From Methanoculleus sp. 7T (GTDB taxonomy: Archaea; Halobacteriota; Methanomicrobia; Methanomicrobiales; Methanoculleaceae), in assembly GCF_023195915.1 (NCBI RefSeq), contig NZ_JALPRP010000001.1, forward strand, positions 992,001 to 1,056,000: a stretch of DNA of 64,000 bases, in the 5' to 3' direction. Positions within the stretch are counted from its first letter, which is position 1; every line of letters starts with the position of its first letter. Below are positions 35,244 through 43,596 of this stretch, piece by piece. Made by a program: the position numbers and the translations under genes. The notes under the pieces were generated by a model, which was given only the letters and a program-made list of their open reading frames with translations, did no database searches and was not told the origin of the DNA.

Positions 35244-36188
35244 TTACGGGCGGATCTCCGTCCCCGTCCGCCCGGCGAGGGCCTCGCGCGCAGAATCAAG
35301 CGATGTGACGACCGCACGGCGGCCGCCGGACTCGATGAACTCGATAGCCGCCTCGATCTTCGGCCTCATGGTCCCGGGGGGGAAGTGGCCCTCCGCAAGG
35401 CGCTCTTTCGCCTCACGGACCCTCATCTCCCGGACAGCCTCTTGGCCCGGCCGCCCGTAATTCAGGAAGACGTGCTCGACGTCGGTCAGGATCAGCAGGT
35501 CGTCGGCGCCGACGAGCCGGGCGAGGAGCGCTGCGGTATAGTCCTTGTCCACCACCGCCTCGACGCCCCGGAGCGTGCCGTGCGGACCCGCGACAACCGG
35601 GATACCCCCGCCGCCGGCGGCGATCACGATCACCCCGGCTCGGAAGAGCCGGGCGATCGCCGGCCTCTCCAGGAGGGCAACCGGGCGCGGCGAGGGGACC
35701 ACCCGCCGATAGCCCTGCCCGGGCAGCTGCACCATCCTCCAGCCCTTCTCCTCGACGAGCCTCCGCGCCTGCATCGCCGTGTAGAACGGGCCGACGGGTT
35801 TTTCCGGGTTCTCGAACGCCGGATCGTCGGCATCCACCAGGGTCTGTGTCAGCACCGTCGCGACCGGAAAGTCGAGCCCGGCCTCCCCGAGGGCCCCCTC
35901 GATCGACTGCTGGAGCATGTACCCGATCATCCCCTGGCTCTCGGCACCGCAGACGTCGAGCGGCATCGGCGGGAGGATATCTTTCGCGAGTTCGTTCCGG
36001 AGGAGGATATCCCCGACTTGGGGGCCGTTCCCGTGGGTGACGGCAAGGGCGTAGCCGCCCCGTGCCATCTCCGCGATCTGCCGCGAGGTCCGGCGGACGT
36101 TTTCGAACTGTTCTTCGGCCGTTCCCGTCTCTCGGTGCCGCAGGATGGCGTTGCCGCCGAGCGCGACCACCACGGCCTTCCTCGGCAT
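35244..36188 (-). CDS. arcC: Carbamate kinase
   Basis: Makes ATP and carbamate from carbamoyl phosphate and ADP, the last step of arginine deiminase fermentation. 314 residues of the amino-acid-kinase fold: VVALGGNAIL at the N-terminus, THGNGPQVG, VIAAGGGGIPV, VDKDYTAALLA and GTMRPKIEAA, all diagnostic for ArcC. It starts four bases after the arginine deiminase stop, so both are cotranscribed. No ornithine carbamoyltransferase is present to link them here. Confidence 0.96.
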   Translation of the reverse strand: MPRKAVVVALGGNAILRHRETGTAEEQFENVRRTSRQIAEMARGGYALAVTHGNGPQVGDILLRNELAKDILPPMPLDVCGAESQGMIGYMLQQSIEGALGEAGLDFPVATVLTQTLVDADDPAFENPEKPVGPFYTAMQARRLVEEKGWRMVQLPGQGYRRVVPSPRPVALLERPAIARLFRAGVIVIAAGGGGIPVVAGPHGTLRGVEAVVDKDYTAALLARLVGADDLLILTDVEHVFLNYGRPGQEAVREMRVREAKERLAEGHFPPGTMRPKIEAAIEFIESGGRRAVVTSLDSAREALAGRTGTEIRP

Positions 36189-36192
36189 CCCG

Positions 36193-37491
36193 CTACCCCC
36201 GCTCCAGCGTGCATGTCATGCAGTGGGGGCCGCCGTATCCCCCGGTCAGGTTCTCGAGGTGGAGCGGGTAGACCTCGATGTCGTGCCGGTAGAACTCAGC
36301 CTTGTGCGGGAAGAACTGCCCCTCGCTCCTGATCCGGCGGTAGTCCTGCTGTGCGCTCCGGAGAAGCCGGCCGTAGCGCGCCATATCGCGTGCGGCCTTC
36401 CGCTCCAGGTTCAGAAGCACCGTCTTCATCACCCGCTCCCCTTCCACCGTGAGGATGCTGCCGTCCCGTACGCAGAGGACGTTTGCGGCGTAGGAGAGCT
36501 GTTCGAGGATCGAGAGGTCGATCACCGCGAACCCTTTCGACCTGATATAGTCGTAGAGGCTCGCGGCCTCTCCCGAAGGCTCGTAGCCCTCGTTCGTCCG
36601 GTGGTAGACGTCGACTTGCGCCCTCCGGAGGAGGACCTCTGAGCCGATCACCACGCCGCTTCCGGCGACGTTGAAGTAGGTATCGAGGTGCATGTCGATC
36701 ATCGGGTCAGGCCTGCTGCTCGGGATGAGCGGATGGCCCGGCTGGTGGACCACCCCGATCTCATCAAAGCCGGGGGAACTGGCAAAAAACTGGCGGATCC
36801 CGGCAGGATTCGTCCGGTCCCCGGTCCCGACGAGGGCGAAATCCCCCATCGGCATGAAGTCGCCGCCTTCGAAGGTCCCCGGCTCCTCCACCCTCCCGGC
36901 GACGGGAATGCCGAGGATATCCCAGAGGAACCCGGTGATCTCGGTCTCCCGGACCCGTTGCGGCTTGGCGAGCCGTGCGGCGACCATGCCGCAGCCGGCC
37001 ACCGCCTGCTGGTCGCGCATGAAGTAGAGGTTTGCGAGCGGCTCCTGCCCCATGATCCGGACATCCACCCCGGCACGGGGGTGCCCTCGGCCCACCTCGA
37101 TGACCGGGTTTAAGAGGAGAAGGGTGAAGAAGTGCTGCGAATCCAAGGCATCGGCGTTCTGCTCCATGCTCCGGCGGGCCTCCGCCACCTCATTCCTCCC
37201 GCCCCGGAGTGTGACGGTCTCGTGAGCCCAATCGACGAGCCGCCGGCGCACCGCCGGGTCGCGGTCGGCGGCATCGAGGATGGTCTCCTTGAGCCGCAGC
37301 ACCCGGACCCCGAACTCCTCGCGGAGGGTATGCCCAAGGCGGTCGTGCTCCCGGCGCGCCTCATAGCGGCTGAACGCCCGCTCGTAGAGCGCCGCATACG
37401 GCTCAAGCAGCCCGAAGAACATCTCGATCCCAGGACGGTGGACGGCGACAGTCCGGAGCCGCTCCCACTCGGCCCGCACCCTCACCGCCAT
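36193..37491 (-). CDS. arcA: Arginine deiminase
   Basis: Hydrolyses arginine to citrulline and ammonia. 432 residues, slightly longer than bacterial enzymes. Active-site elements present: FEGGDFM, the HLDTYFN segment with His and Asp, and near the C-terminus GGYGGPHCMTC with the nucleophilic Cys (about residue 424). ATG 37491 is used because the frame upstream overlaps a small membrane gene and GGTGA lies before it. Operon with carbamate kinase; the arginine/ornithine exchanger ArcD and the carbamoyltransferase are not in the window. Confidence 0.95.
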   Translation of the reverse strand: MAVRVRAEWERLRTVAVHRPGIEMFFGLLEPYAALYERAFSRYEARREHDRLGHTLREEFGVRVLRLKETILDAADRDPAVRRRLVDWAHETVTLRGGRNEVAEARRSMEQNADALDSQHFFTLLLLNPVIEVGRGHPRAGVDVRIMGQEPLANLYFMRDQQAVAGCGMVAARLAKPQRVRETEITGFLWDILGIPVAGRVEEPGTFEGGDFMPMGDFALVGTGDRTNPAGIRQFFASSPGFDEIGVVHQPGHPLIPSSRPDPMIDMHLDTYFNVAGSGVVIGSEVLLRRAQVDVYHRTNEGYEPSGEAASLYDYIRSKGFAVIDLSILEQLSYAANVLCVRDGSILTVEGERVMKTVLLNLERKAARDMARYGRLLRSAQQDYRRIRSEGQFFPHKAEFYRHDIEVYPLHLENLTGGYGGPHCMTCTLERG

Positions 37492-37496
37492 GCATC

Positions 37497-37661
37497 TCAC
37501 CGTCCTCGCCGGGGGATTGCAAAGAAGTACGCGATCATCACCCCGGCGGCCGTCGCTACTGCCAGAACCCAGTTCACCCGCCCCCCGACGGCGAAACTGA
37601 TCCCGGAGAATACGGCAAACGCCAACAGGCCATAGAGAAGGAGTTTCACGTATCGATGCAT
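37497..37661 (-). CDS. Small two-helix membrane protein upstream of arginine deiminase
   Basis: 54 residues: a short basic start MHRYVK, a first helix (LLLYGLLAFAVFSGISFAV), a short GGRVN turn and a second helix (WVLAVATAAGVMIAYFFAI) ending in RRGR. Its stop is five bases before the arginine deiminase ATG and provides that gene's ribosome site, so it is very probably the first gene of the operon. TATA-like GATTTATCC lies near 37701-37709. Family not recognised. Confidence 0.65.
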   Translation of the reverse strand: MHRYVKLLLYGLLAFAVFSGISFAVGGRVNWVLAVATAAGVMIAYFFAIPRRGR

Positions 37662-37908
37662 CCGCAGGCCCTCTCGTCGGGGTTTTTTCTCCCGAGGAAC
37701 GGATAAATCTGTCGCCGGCCGCAGTCACCCATTCACGATTCAGAGGGGGTCCTACGGCGACGGGATCGGAAAACCAAGGGCTCAAGACCTCCAGTTCGTC
37801 CCCGGGAGTGCCGGAGCCCGCCGACCGGAGGACGAAACCACAATAATTATTATTCGAGGAAACAACCGACGTTCAAGAAATATCCTCCACCCGGCACGAG
37901 GTGTTCAT

Positions 37909-38109
37909 ATGAAGATCAGGCGCTATAAACCCCCAATCTCGGCGACCGCAAAACCGTTCCGGACGGTGCGGCGGCTGCACCGCAACCCGACCTACACCCC
38001 GCTCCGGATCGGCCCCGTGGCGAACGCCGCCGTACTCGCGGCCCTCTCGGCGACATCGGCCATGTCCGGGCTGATCCTCGGGTTCTGCATGCGCGTCGTG
38101 GGGCTGTGA
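37909..38109 (+). CDS. Hypothetical protein, 66 aa
   Basis: Small basic protein (first 35 residues rich in Arg, Lys and Pro) with one hydrophobic helix in the C-terminal half (ANAAVLAALSATSAMSGLILGF). Support comes from a GAGGTG ribosome site five bases before the ATG and a strongly AT-rich TATA-like ACAATAATTATTATT at about 37840-37855. No family recognised; the reverse-strand frame here has neither signal. Confidence 0.5.
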   Translation: MKIRRYKPPISATAKPFRTVRRLHRNPTYTPLRIGPVANAAVLAALSATSAMSGLILGFCMRVVGL

Positions 38110-38140
38110 GGCTCTGCCCGTGCACCAACGATAACTCCGT

Positions 38141-38641
38141 TTAGAGCCCGATAACATCCATCATCATGAGCCCGAACCCGACCATACCCGACCGCAGCGT
38201 CCCGAGCAGGGTGTTCCCCTCGAGTTTGACCGTGCCGTTCCGCATCGCCGCCCTGAAGGTGTCGAACGGCCGGTCGGACGCCATGACCTCTTCCACCGTC
38301 GCCTTGTCGGTCGTCACCGTGGCGATCGGGTCCGGACAGCCCTTTGCGTCGAACTGAACGATCTTTCGGTCATGAAAGGTGATCCCGATGACCAGCACGC
38401 CGTCGGGGGACTCGATGTAGAGGTTGACCTTCTCATTCTCGAAGGGGCCGGTCACCCACCCGGGCAGCCGACTGGCATACTCGTTGTAGGTCAGGGTATA
38501 CTCCCGCATCGCAAAGAGGAGGTTCACCTCCGCCGGGGTCAGGTCGGCGTTGGCGACCACGAGCCCGCCCGCCGACGCGGCAAGCACCAGCGCGGCGAGG
38601 AAGAGGGAGAGCGCGACCCGCAAAGACCGGCCCGTCACCAT
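38141..38641 (-). CDS. Secreted SCP2-like (sterol-carrier fold) protein
   Basis: 166 residues. An N-terminal hydrophobic helix (VALSLFLAALVLAASAGGLVV) is a signal peptide or anchor. The rest resembles the SCP2 fold: VNLYIESPDGVLVIGI, PDPIATVTTDKATVEEVMAS and NGTVKLEGNTLLGTLR, the last being the GKLKIEGD-like element before the C-terminal helix. Such proteins bind lipids. ATG 38641 is preceded by GGAGG at five bases, favouring it over longer frames. Ligand unknown. Confidence 0.7.
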   Translation of the reverse strand: MVTGRSLRVALSLFLAALVLAASAGGLVVANADLTPAEVNLLFAMREYTLTYNEYASRLPGWVTGPFENEKVNLYIESPDGVLVIGITFHDRKIVQFDAKGCPDPIATVTTDKATVEEVMASDRPFDTFRAAMRNGTVKLEGNTLLGTLRSGMVGFGLMMMDVIGL

Positions 38642-38976
38642 CCGCCCCTCCCGCCCGCAGGGAGCCTCCGCTCCCCACCCTCCGGCACGCCCCTGCCGGG
38701 AGCGATGCTGTCCCGGGGCCGGGCCCCGAAACAACCGGCAGCGACAAGCAAACAGCAGCCGCACATGCCAATCACTGAAGATGGAATGGGATGGTTCCGA
38801 TATTTGAGAATATCTATCCGGAGCGACCCTCGGAGAGATGCCGGTGCGTATTTGTCGTCCGGGCCCGTATCGTCGGACACGTCGGAGCGAGGAGAACCGG
38901 GATCGCGCGGTCCTCCCGGGATCCCGTCAGGGAAAGGGAGATATGACAGCACCGTGCATGAGGAGGTGCAAGACCG
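38642..38976. other. Divergent intergenic region
   Basis: 335 bases between the SCP2-like gene and the ABC exporter. No gene seen. It contains ATATT-TGAG-AATAT at about 38800-38813, which may be a TATA or regulator element, an imperfect GATCGCGCGG..CCGGGATCC inverted repeat near 38911-38933, and GAGGAGGTG at 38958-38966 as ribosome site of the exporter ATPase. Confidence 0.4.
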
Positions 38977-39927
38977 ATGGGAGAGGACAACGTCATCGAG
39001 GTGAGAGACCTCGAACACTCGTTCGACGGCTTTACGGCTGTGCGCGGCATCAGTTTCAGCGTCCGGGAAGGCGAGATATTCTCCTTCCTCGGCCCCAACG
39101 GCGCAGGGAAGAGCACCACCATCAACATCTTAACGACGCTCCTCCCCCTCCAGAAGGGCACGGTCCGGATCGCCGGCTACGACGTCGCACGAGAGCCCGA
39201 GAGGGTCAGGGAGTCCATCGGCATCGTCTTTCAGGACGAGGTGCTCGACCGCGACCTCACCGTCTGGGAGACGATGGAGTTCCACGGGCGGCTCTACTCG
39301 ATCCCCCGCGACGAGCGGCGGCGGCGGATCGACGAGATGCTCAAGGTCGTGGAGCTCGAGGCCAAGCGGAACGAGCGGACGAAGAACCTCTCCGGCGGGA
39401 TGAAGCGGCGGCTCGAGATCGCACGGGGGCTGATGACCAGGCCGAAGGTCCTCTTTCTCGACGAACCGACGCAGGGGCTCGACCCTCAGACACGGATGCG
39501 GATGTGGGACTACATACGGGAGGTGAATGACGCCGGGACGACGGTTTTTTTGACGACGCACTACATGGAGGAGGCCGATATGCTCTCAGACCGGATCAGC
39601 ATCATCGATCACGGCAGGATCATCGTCTCAGGCACCCCGGAGGAACTGAAGAACACCCTCGGCGAGGACGTCGTCTACCTGGAGACCGTGGACGACCCGA
39701 AGGCGCGGGAGACCCTCAAGGGGGTCGAGGAGATCCGGTCGATCACCGAGTCGCCCCGCGGCCTCTCGATCACAATCTCGACCGACGGGAGCCACTGTCT
39801 CCCCCGGATCGTCGAGCGGGTGCGCGGCGCCGGCATCGATATCGCGAGCGTGAACCTCAAGAAACCGACGATGGACGACGTTTTCGTTCACTACACCGGC
39901 AGGGAACTGCGCGATACGGGAGCGTGA
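38977..39927 (+). CDS. ABC exporter ATP-binding protein (DrrA-like)
   Basis: 316 residues: Walker A GPNGAGKST, Q-loop VFQDEVLDRDLTV, signature LSGGMKRRLEIARGL, Walker B VLFLDEPTQGLDP and switch His in LTTHYMEEADML, followed by the C-terminal extension typical of DrrA/NatA-type exporters. Strong GGAGGTG ribosome site. Seven bases before the ABC-2 permease. Substrate not known. Confidence 0.94.
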   Translation: MGEDNVIEVRDLEHSFDGFTAVRGISFSVREGEIFSFLGPNGAGKSTTINILTTLLPLQKGTVRIAGYDVAREPERVRESIGIVFQDEVLDRDLTVWETMEFHGRLYSIPRDERRRRIDEMLKVVELEAKRNERTKNLSGGMKRRLEIARGLMTRPKVLFLDEPTQGLDPQTRMRMWDYIREVNDAGTTVFLTTHYMEEADMLSDRISIIDHGRIIVSGTPEELKNTLGEDVVYLETVDDPKARETLKGVEEIRSITESPRGLSITISTDGSHCLPRIVERVRGAGIDIASVNLKKPTMDDVFVHYTGRELRDTGA

Positions 39928-39934
39928 GCAGAAG

Positions 39935-40771
39935 ATGGCATGGGAGTTCCTCACCGTCTACTGGCGGGAGATGATCCGGTTCGTCAGGTTCAGGACGCAA
40001 CTCTTCTCGTCGCTCCTGCAGCCGGCGCTCTGGATGGCGTTCTTCGGCGTCGCGATGTCCTCGAACTTCGACCGGTTCACCTCCGCCATCCCGGTCCCGG
40101 CGGGCGTCGTCCCGGTCGACTACCTCACCTTCATGGCCGCCGGTGTGATCGCGATGACGACCCTCTTTACGAGCCTCTTTGGGGGCATCAGCCTCCTCTT
40201 CGATAAGAACTGGGGGCTGATGCGGGAGATGCTCGCAAGCCCCATGCCCCGGACCCATATCATGATGGGGGTCAGCCTCTCGGGGATGACGAAGTCGTTC
40301 ATCCAGGTGGCGATCATCATGGCGTTCGGGCTCCTCATCGGGGTGCGGTTCTTCCCGGGGTTCTCGCCCGCCCGGATCGCCGTCTCGATCCTCGGGATAT
40401 TCGCGTTCGTCGGAGCCTTCTCGCTCGGGTTCCTCCTCTTCTCCTCGAACATCTCGATGCGCCTCGAGAGCCCCGAAGGACTCCAGGGGATCATCACGCT
40501 CCTCACCCTGCCGCTCTTCTTCGTCTCGAACGCCCTCTACCCGATCCAAGCGTTTCCGCCGCTCTTGCAGGCCCTCTCGGCCTTCAATCCGCTCACCCAC
40601 CTGGTCAACGGGGTCCGCTACTTCGCCCTCGGAAGCGAGTTCTTCGCCGTCGGAGCCCCCTACTCCTACACCACGGCAGATATCCTCCTCTCGTTCGCGT
40701 ACCTTGCGGTCTTCGCGACGGCGATGTACGTCCTCGCCCGCCGGACGTTTCAGAGGGCGGTAGTAACATGA
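39935..40771 (+). CDS. ABC-2 type exporter permease
   Basis: 278 residues with six membrane helices and the ABC-2 signature GLLIGVRFFPG and LSAFNPLTHLVNGVRYFALG near the C-terminus. It pairs with the preceding ATPase and overlaps the following lipoprotein gene by four bases (ATGA), forming a three-gene unit. Confidence 0.92.
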   Translation: MAWEFLTVYWREMIRFVRFRTQLFSSLLQPALWMAFFGVAMSSNFDRFTSAIPVPAGVVPVDYLTFMAAGVIAMTTLFTSLFGGISLLFDKNWGLMREMLASPMPRTHIMMGVSLSGMTKSFIQVAIIMAFGLLIGVRFFPGFSPARIAVSILGIFAFVGAFSLGFLLFSSNISMRLESPEGLQGIITLLTLPLFFVSNALYPIQAFPPLLQALSAFNPLTHLVNGVRYFALGSEFFAVGAPYSYTTADILLSFAYLAVFATAMYVLARRTFQRAVVT

Positions 40772-41661
40772 GGGAGGACGCGAGAGAAGTGAATATGCAG
40801 GGAGCCATCCATACGGCGCTGGCGCTCGCCGTCCTCATCGCCGCCGCCGTTCTGCCCGGGTGCACCGAGGTGCCGGGCCCCGAAGAGACGGAGGAGTTCA
40901 ACCGGACGGTCTCCGTGGAGCCGGGGAGCGGCCTTGCCGTGGTCAACCGGAACGGGGGCGTGAACGTGAGCGCTTGGGAGGAGGATTACGTCGCCGTTAC
41001 GGCGGTCAAACGAACCGTCTACGGCCGGACCGAACTCGCGAAGGTCGGGATCGAGGTTACGGAGGGTGACCCCCTCCGGATCGAGACCGTGCACACCGGC
41101 ATGAACGTCCGGGCGAGCGTGGACTACACGATATTACTGCCGTCGGGCGTCGTCCTGCAACGGGTCGAGAGTTCGAACGGCCCGATCGAACTCTCGGGGG
41201 TGCGGACGGCCGGAACGGAACTCCGGACATCGAACGGCCCCGTGGTCGTGAATGGTGCTCCCAGCGGCGATATCGCGGCGGTCTCCTCGAACGGCGGGAT
41301 TGCTCTCCGGGGCGTCGAGGGCTACGTCACCGCAAAGACCAGTAACGGCGGGATCACGGTGGAGGACTGCGGAGGGGTAGCGGGCCTGCAGACATCGAAC
41401 GGCCCGATCTCCGCCGAGATCTCCGCCGTCCGGGGAGACGTGACGGTATCGTCAAGCAACGGCGGGATAGCGCTCCGCTTTGCGGAAGGCCTGAATGCCC
41501 GGGTGGTCGCCACCACCTCAAACGGCAGGGTGGCGGTTCACGACCTCCCGCTCCGCGTCGGCGAGTCGACGGGGACCTCGGTCACGGGGTCGCTCGGCGA
41601 CGGGGGGCCGACGATCACCGTCACCACCTCAAACGGGGGCATCGACCTCTCGGGGCTCTGA
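40768..41661 (+). CDS. DUF4097-type repeat lipoprotein
   Basis: 297 residues. Lipoprotein signal with ALAVLIAAAVLPGC as lipobox region. The body is a repetitive beta structure: the tripeptide Ser-Asn-Gly recurs eight times in [ST]SNG[GPR][IV] contexts (SSNGPIEL, TSNGGITV and so on), spaced about 18-25 residues, as in DUF4097 putative adhesin/beta-helix proteins. It would sit outside the membrane, attached by lipid. Translational coupling to the exporter permease suggests an accessory or cargo role; that is inference. Confidence 0.82.
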   Translation: MREDAREVNMQGAIHTALALAVLIAAAVLPGCTEVPGPEETEEFNRTVSVEPGSGLAVVNRNGGVNVSAWEEDYVAVTAVKRTVYGRTELAKVGIEVTEGDPLRIETVHTGMNVRASVDYTILLPSGVVLQRVESSNGPIELSGVRTAGTELRTSNGPVVVNGAPSGDIAAVSSNGGIALRGVEGYVTAKTSNGGITVEDCGGVAGLQTSNGPISAEISAVRGDVTVSSSNGGIALRFAEGLNARVVATTSNGRVAVHDLPLRVGESTGTSVTGSLGDGGPTITVTTSNGGIDLSGL

Positions 41662-41749
41662 CCGGCACGGCCCGCCCCAGTTTTCCCGGGATCGGCGGGC
41701 GCAACCCTTATCACTTGCTGATCCGAGAGTACGAAGGGAGCAGACGACG

Positions 41750-42853
41750 ATGGCAGACGTCTTTTTCGCGAATCTCAGGGCAAGAAGCCACCACGAGAGC
41801 AAAGTCCAGAAGATCCGCCGTCTCTTCGATGCGGCCGGATTCGAGAACGTCGTCCGGAAGGGCGACCGTGCGGCCGTCAAACTGCATGTCGGGGAGCGGG
41901 GGTGCGACACCTACATAAACCCGGTCTTTGCCAGGCAGGTGGTCGATAAGGTAAAAGAGCGCGGAGCGCACCCCTTCATCACCGATACCGGCACCCTCTA
42001 CGCAGGGAGCAGGGCAGACGCGGTCAGGCATACCGTCACCGCCATCGAGCACGGGTTCGATTACGCGGTGGTCGGCGCCCCGATGATCGTCGCCGACGGC
42101 CTCTTGGGCGGCTACTGGAGAGAGGTCGCGGTCGAGGGGAAGCATTTCGAACGTGTCAGGATCGCGGGGGCCATCCTCGACGCCGAGAGCATGATCGTCC
42201 TCTCGCACGTCAAAGGCCACGACCTTGCCGGGTTCGGGGGCGCGATCAAGAACCTCGCGATGGGCTGCGCTCCGCCCTCGGGGAAGGCGGAGCAACACGT
42301 TGGCCGGCCGTACGTGGAGATCGAGCGGTGCGGCGGGTGCGGGAGGTGCACCGAGGTCTGCCCCCAGGCGGCGATGACCGTCGTCGAAGGAAGAGCGCAG
42401 TTCAACCCGGAGCACTGCGTCGGGTGCGGCGACTGTATGCGCTCCTGCCTCGCGGGCGCGATCGAGTTCGACTGGACCACGGAGATCCGGCCGTTCCTAG
42501 AGCGGCTCTGCGAGTACGCCCTCGGGGCGGTCCGCGATAAGCCGGGAAGGGTGGGCTACATCAACTTCCTCCTCAACATCACCCCAGACTGCGACTGCGT
42601 CCCTTGGAGCGATGCCGCGATCGTCCCCGACATCGGGATCCTCGCCTCCGTCGATCCGGTCGCCATCGACCGTGCGAGCCTCGATCTCATCAACAGCCAG
42701 CGGGGATTTCCCAGGACAGCGCTCAAGGGGAACCTCGCTCCCGGAGAAGACAAATTTATGGGGGTCTGGGACTACACGGATGCCGGCTACCAGATCGCCT
42801 ACGCCGCCGAGATCGGCCTCGGCGATGCGTCTTACCGGCTGATCGAGGTGTAA
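41750..42853 (+). CDS. DUF362 protein with two [4Fe-4S] clusters
   Basis: 367 residues. Residues 1-180 are the DUF362 domain (AAVKLHVGERG, ITDTGTLYAG, VLSHVKGHDLAGFGGAIKNL), followed by a ferredoxin insert with CGGCGRCTEVCPQAA and CVGCGDCMRSCLAGA, then the remainder of DUF362. A cytoplasmic iron-sulfur protein of unknown reaction. AAGGGAG precedes the ATG at 41750. Three bases separate it from the next iron-sulfur flavoprotein gene, so a shared electron-transfer function is likely. Confidence 0.88.
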   Translation: MADVFFANLRARSHHESKVQKIRRLFDAAGFENVVRKGDRAAVKLHVGERGCDTYINPVFARQVVDKVKERGAHPFITDTGTLYAGSRADAVRHTVTAIEHGFDYAVVGAPMIVADGLLGGYWREVAVEGKHFERVRIAGAILDAESMIVLSHVKGHDLAGFGGAIKNLAMGCAPPSGKAEQHVGRPYVEIERCGGCGRCTEVCPQAAMTVVEGRAQFNPEHCVGCGDCMRSCLAGAIEFDWTTEIRPFLERLCEYALGAVRDKPGRVGYINFLLNITPDCDCVPWSDAAIVPDIGILASVDPVAIDRASLDLINSQRGFPRTALKGNLAPGEDKFMGVWDYTDAGYQIAYAAEIGLGDASYRLIEV

Positions 42854-42855
42854 AG

Positions 42856-43422
42856 ATGACCGGAAGAGTTGTGCTGCTCTGCGGGAGCCCTCGGCTCGAG
42901 GGGAACACCGCACAGGTGCTCGGGGAGTGCGCAAAGGTCCTCGAGCGCGAAGGTATCGAGACCGAGACCATACTGCTTGCAGAGAACCGTATCCTCTCCT
43001 GCACCGCCTGCGGGCTCTGCACCGGCGGGGAGTGCGCACTCGACGACGGTCTGAACGATATCATCAGGAGGATCCGGGAAGCGGACGGGTTCATCGTCGG
43101 CACCCCGGTCTACTTCGGGACCGCACGGGGCGACGTCATGTCGGCGCTGCAGCGGATCGGCATGGTCTCGACGGCGTCGGACTCGTTCCTCTCGCGGAAG
43201 GTAGGCGGGCCGATCGCCGTGGCCCGGCGGGGCGGGCATACCGCCACGCTCCAGGAGATGCTGATGTTCTATCTGATCAACGACATGATCGTGCCGGGCT
43301 CGACCTACTGGAACATGGTCTTTGGGAGAACGCCGGGTGAGGCCTTAAACGACGAGGAGGGGATGAAGACGATCCGGCGGTTCGCCGAGAACGTGGCGTT
43401 CCTGATCAAGAGACTCCGGTGA
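42856..43422 (+). CDS. Iron-sulfur flavoprotein (Isf-like, flavodoxin fold)
   Basis: 188 residues. N-terminal flavodoxin-like FMN site LLCGSPRLEGNTAQVL, then the compact cysteine motif CTACGLCTGGEC (Cys49, 52, 55, 60; C-x2-C-x2-C-x4-C) characteristic of methanogen iron-sulfur flavoproteins, and GTPVYFGTARGDVMSALQR for the flavin. Such proteins help reduce oxygen or peroxide using ferredoxin. Co-transcribed with the DUF362 gene. Confidence 0.88.
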   Translation: MTGRVVLLCGSPRLEGNTAQVLGECAKVLEREGIETETILLAENRILSCTACGLCTGGECALDDGLNDIIRRIREADGFIVGTPVYFGTARGDVMSALQRIGMVSTASDSFLSRKVGGPIAVARRGGHTATLQEMLMFYLINDMIVPGSTYWNMVFGRTPGEALNDEEGMKTIRRFAENVAFLIKRLR

Positions 43423-43596
43423 GGTCCGGACTGCACCGATGCCCCGCTCCTGCCGTGCGGCATTCGCGAAAGAAGGCCCGGAAGACCGTTAACTTTGCGC
43501 GCATGCCGATACGGCGCCGCTGGAGAAAACGATTGCTTTTTGAGGCGCAAACCGGCGTCTTTATAGCACCGCAATGCCGACACGAGATATGATCGC

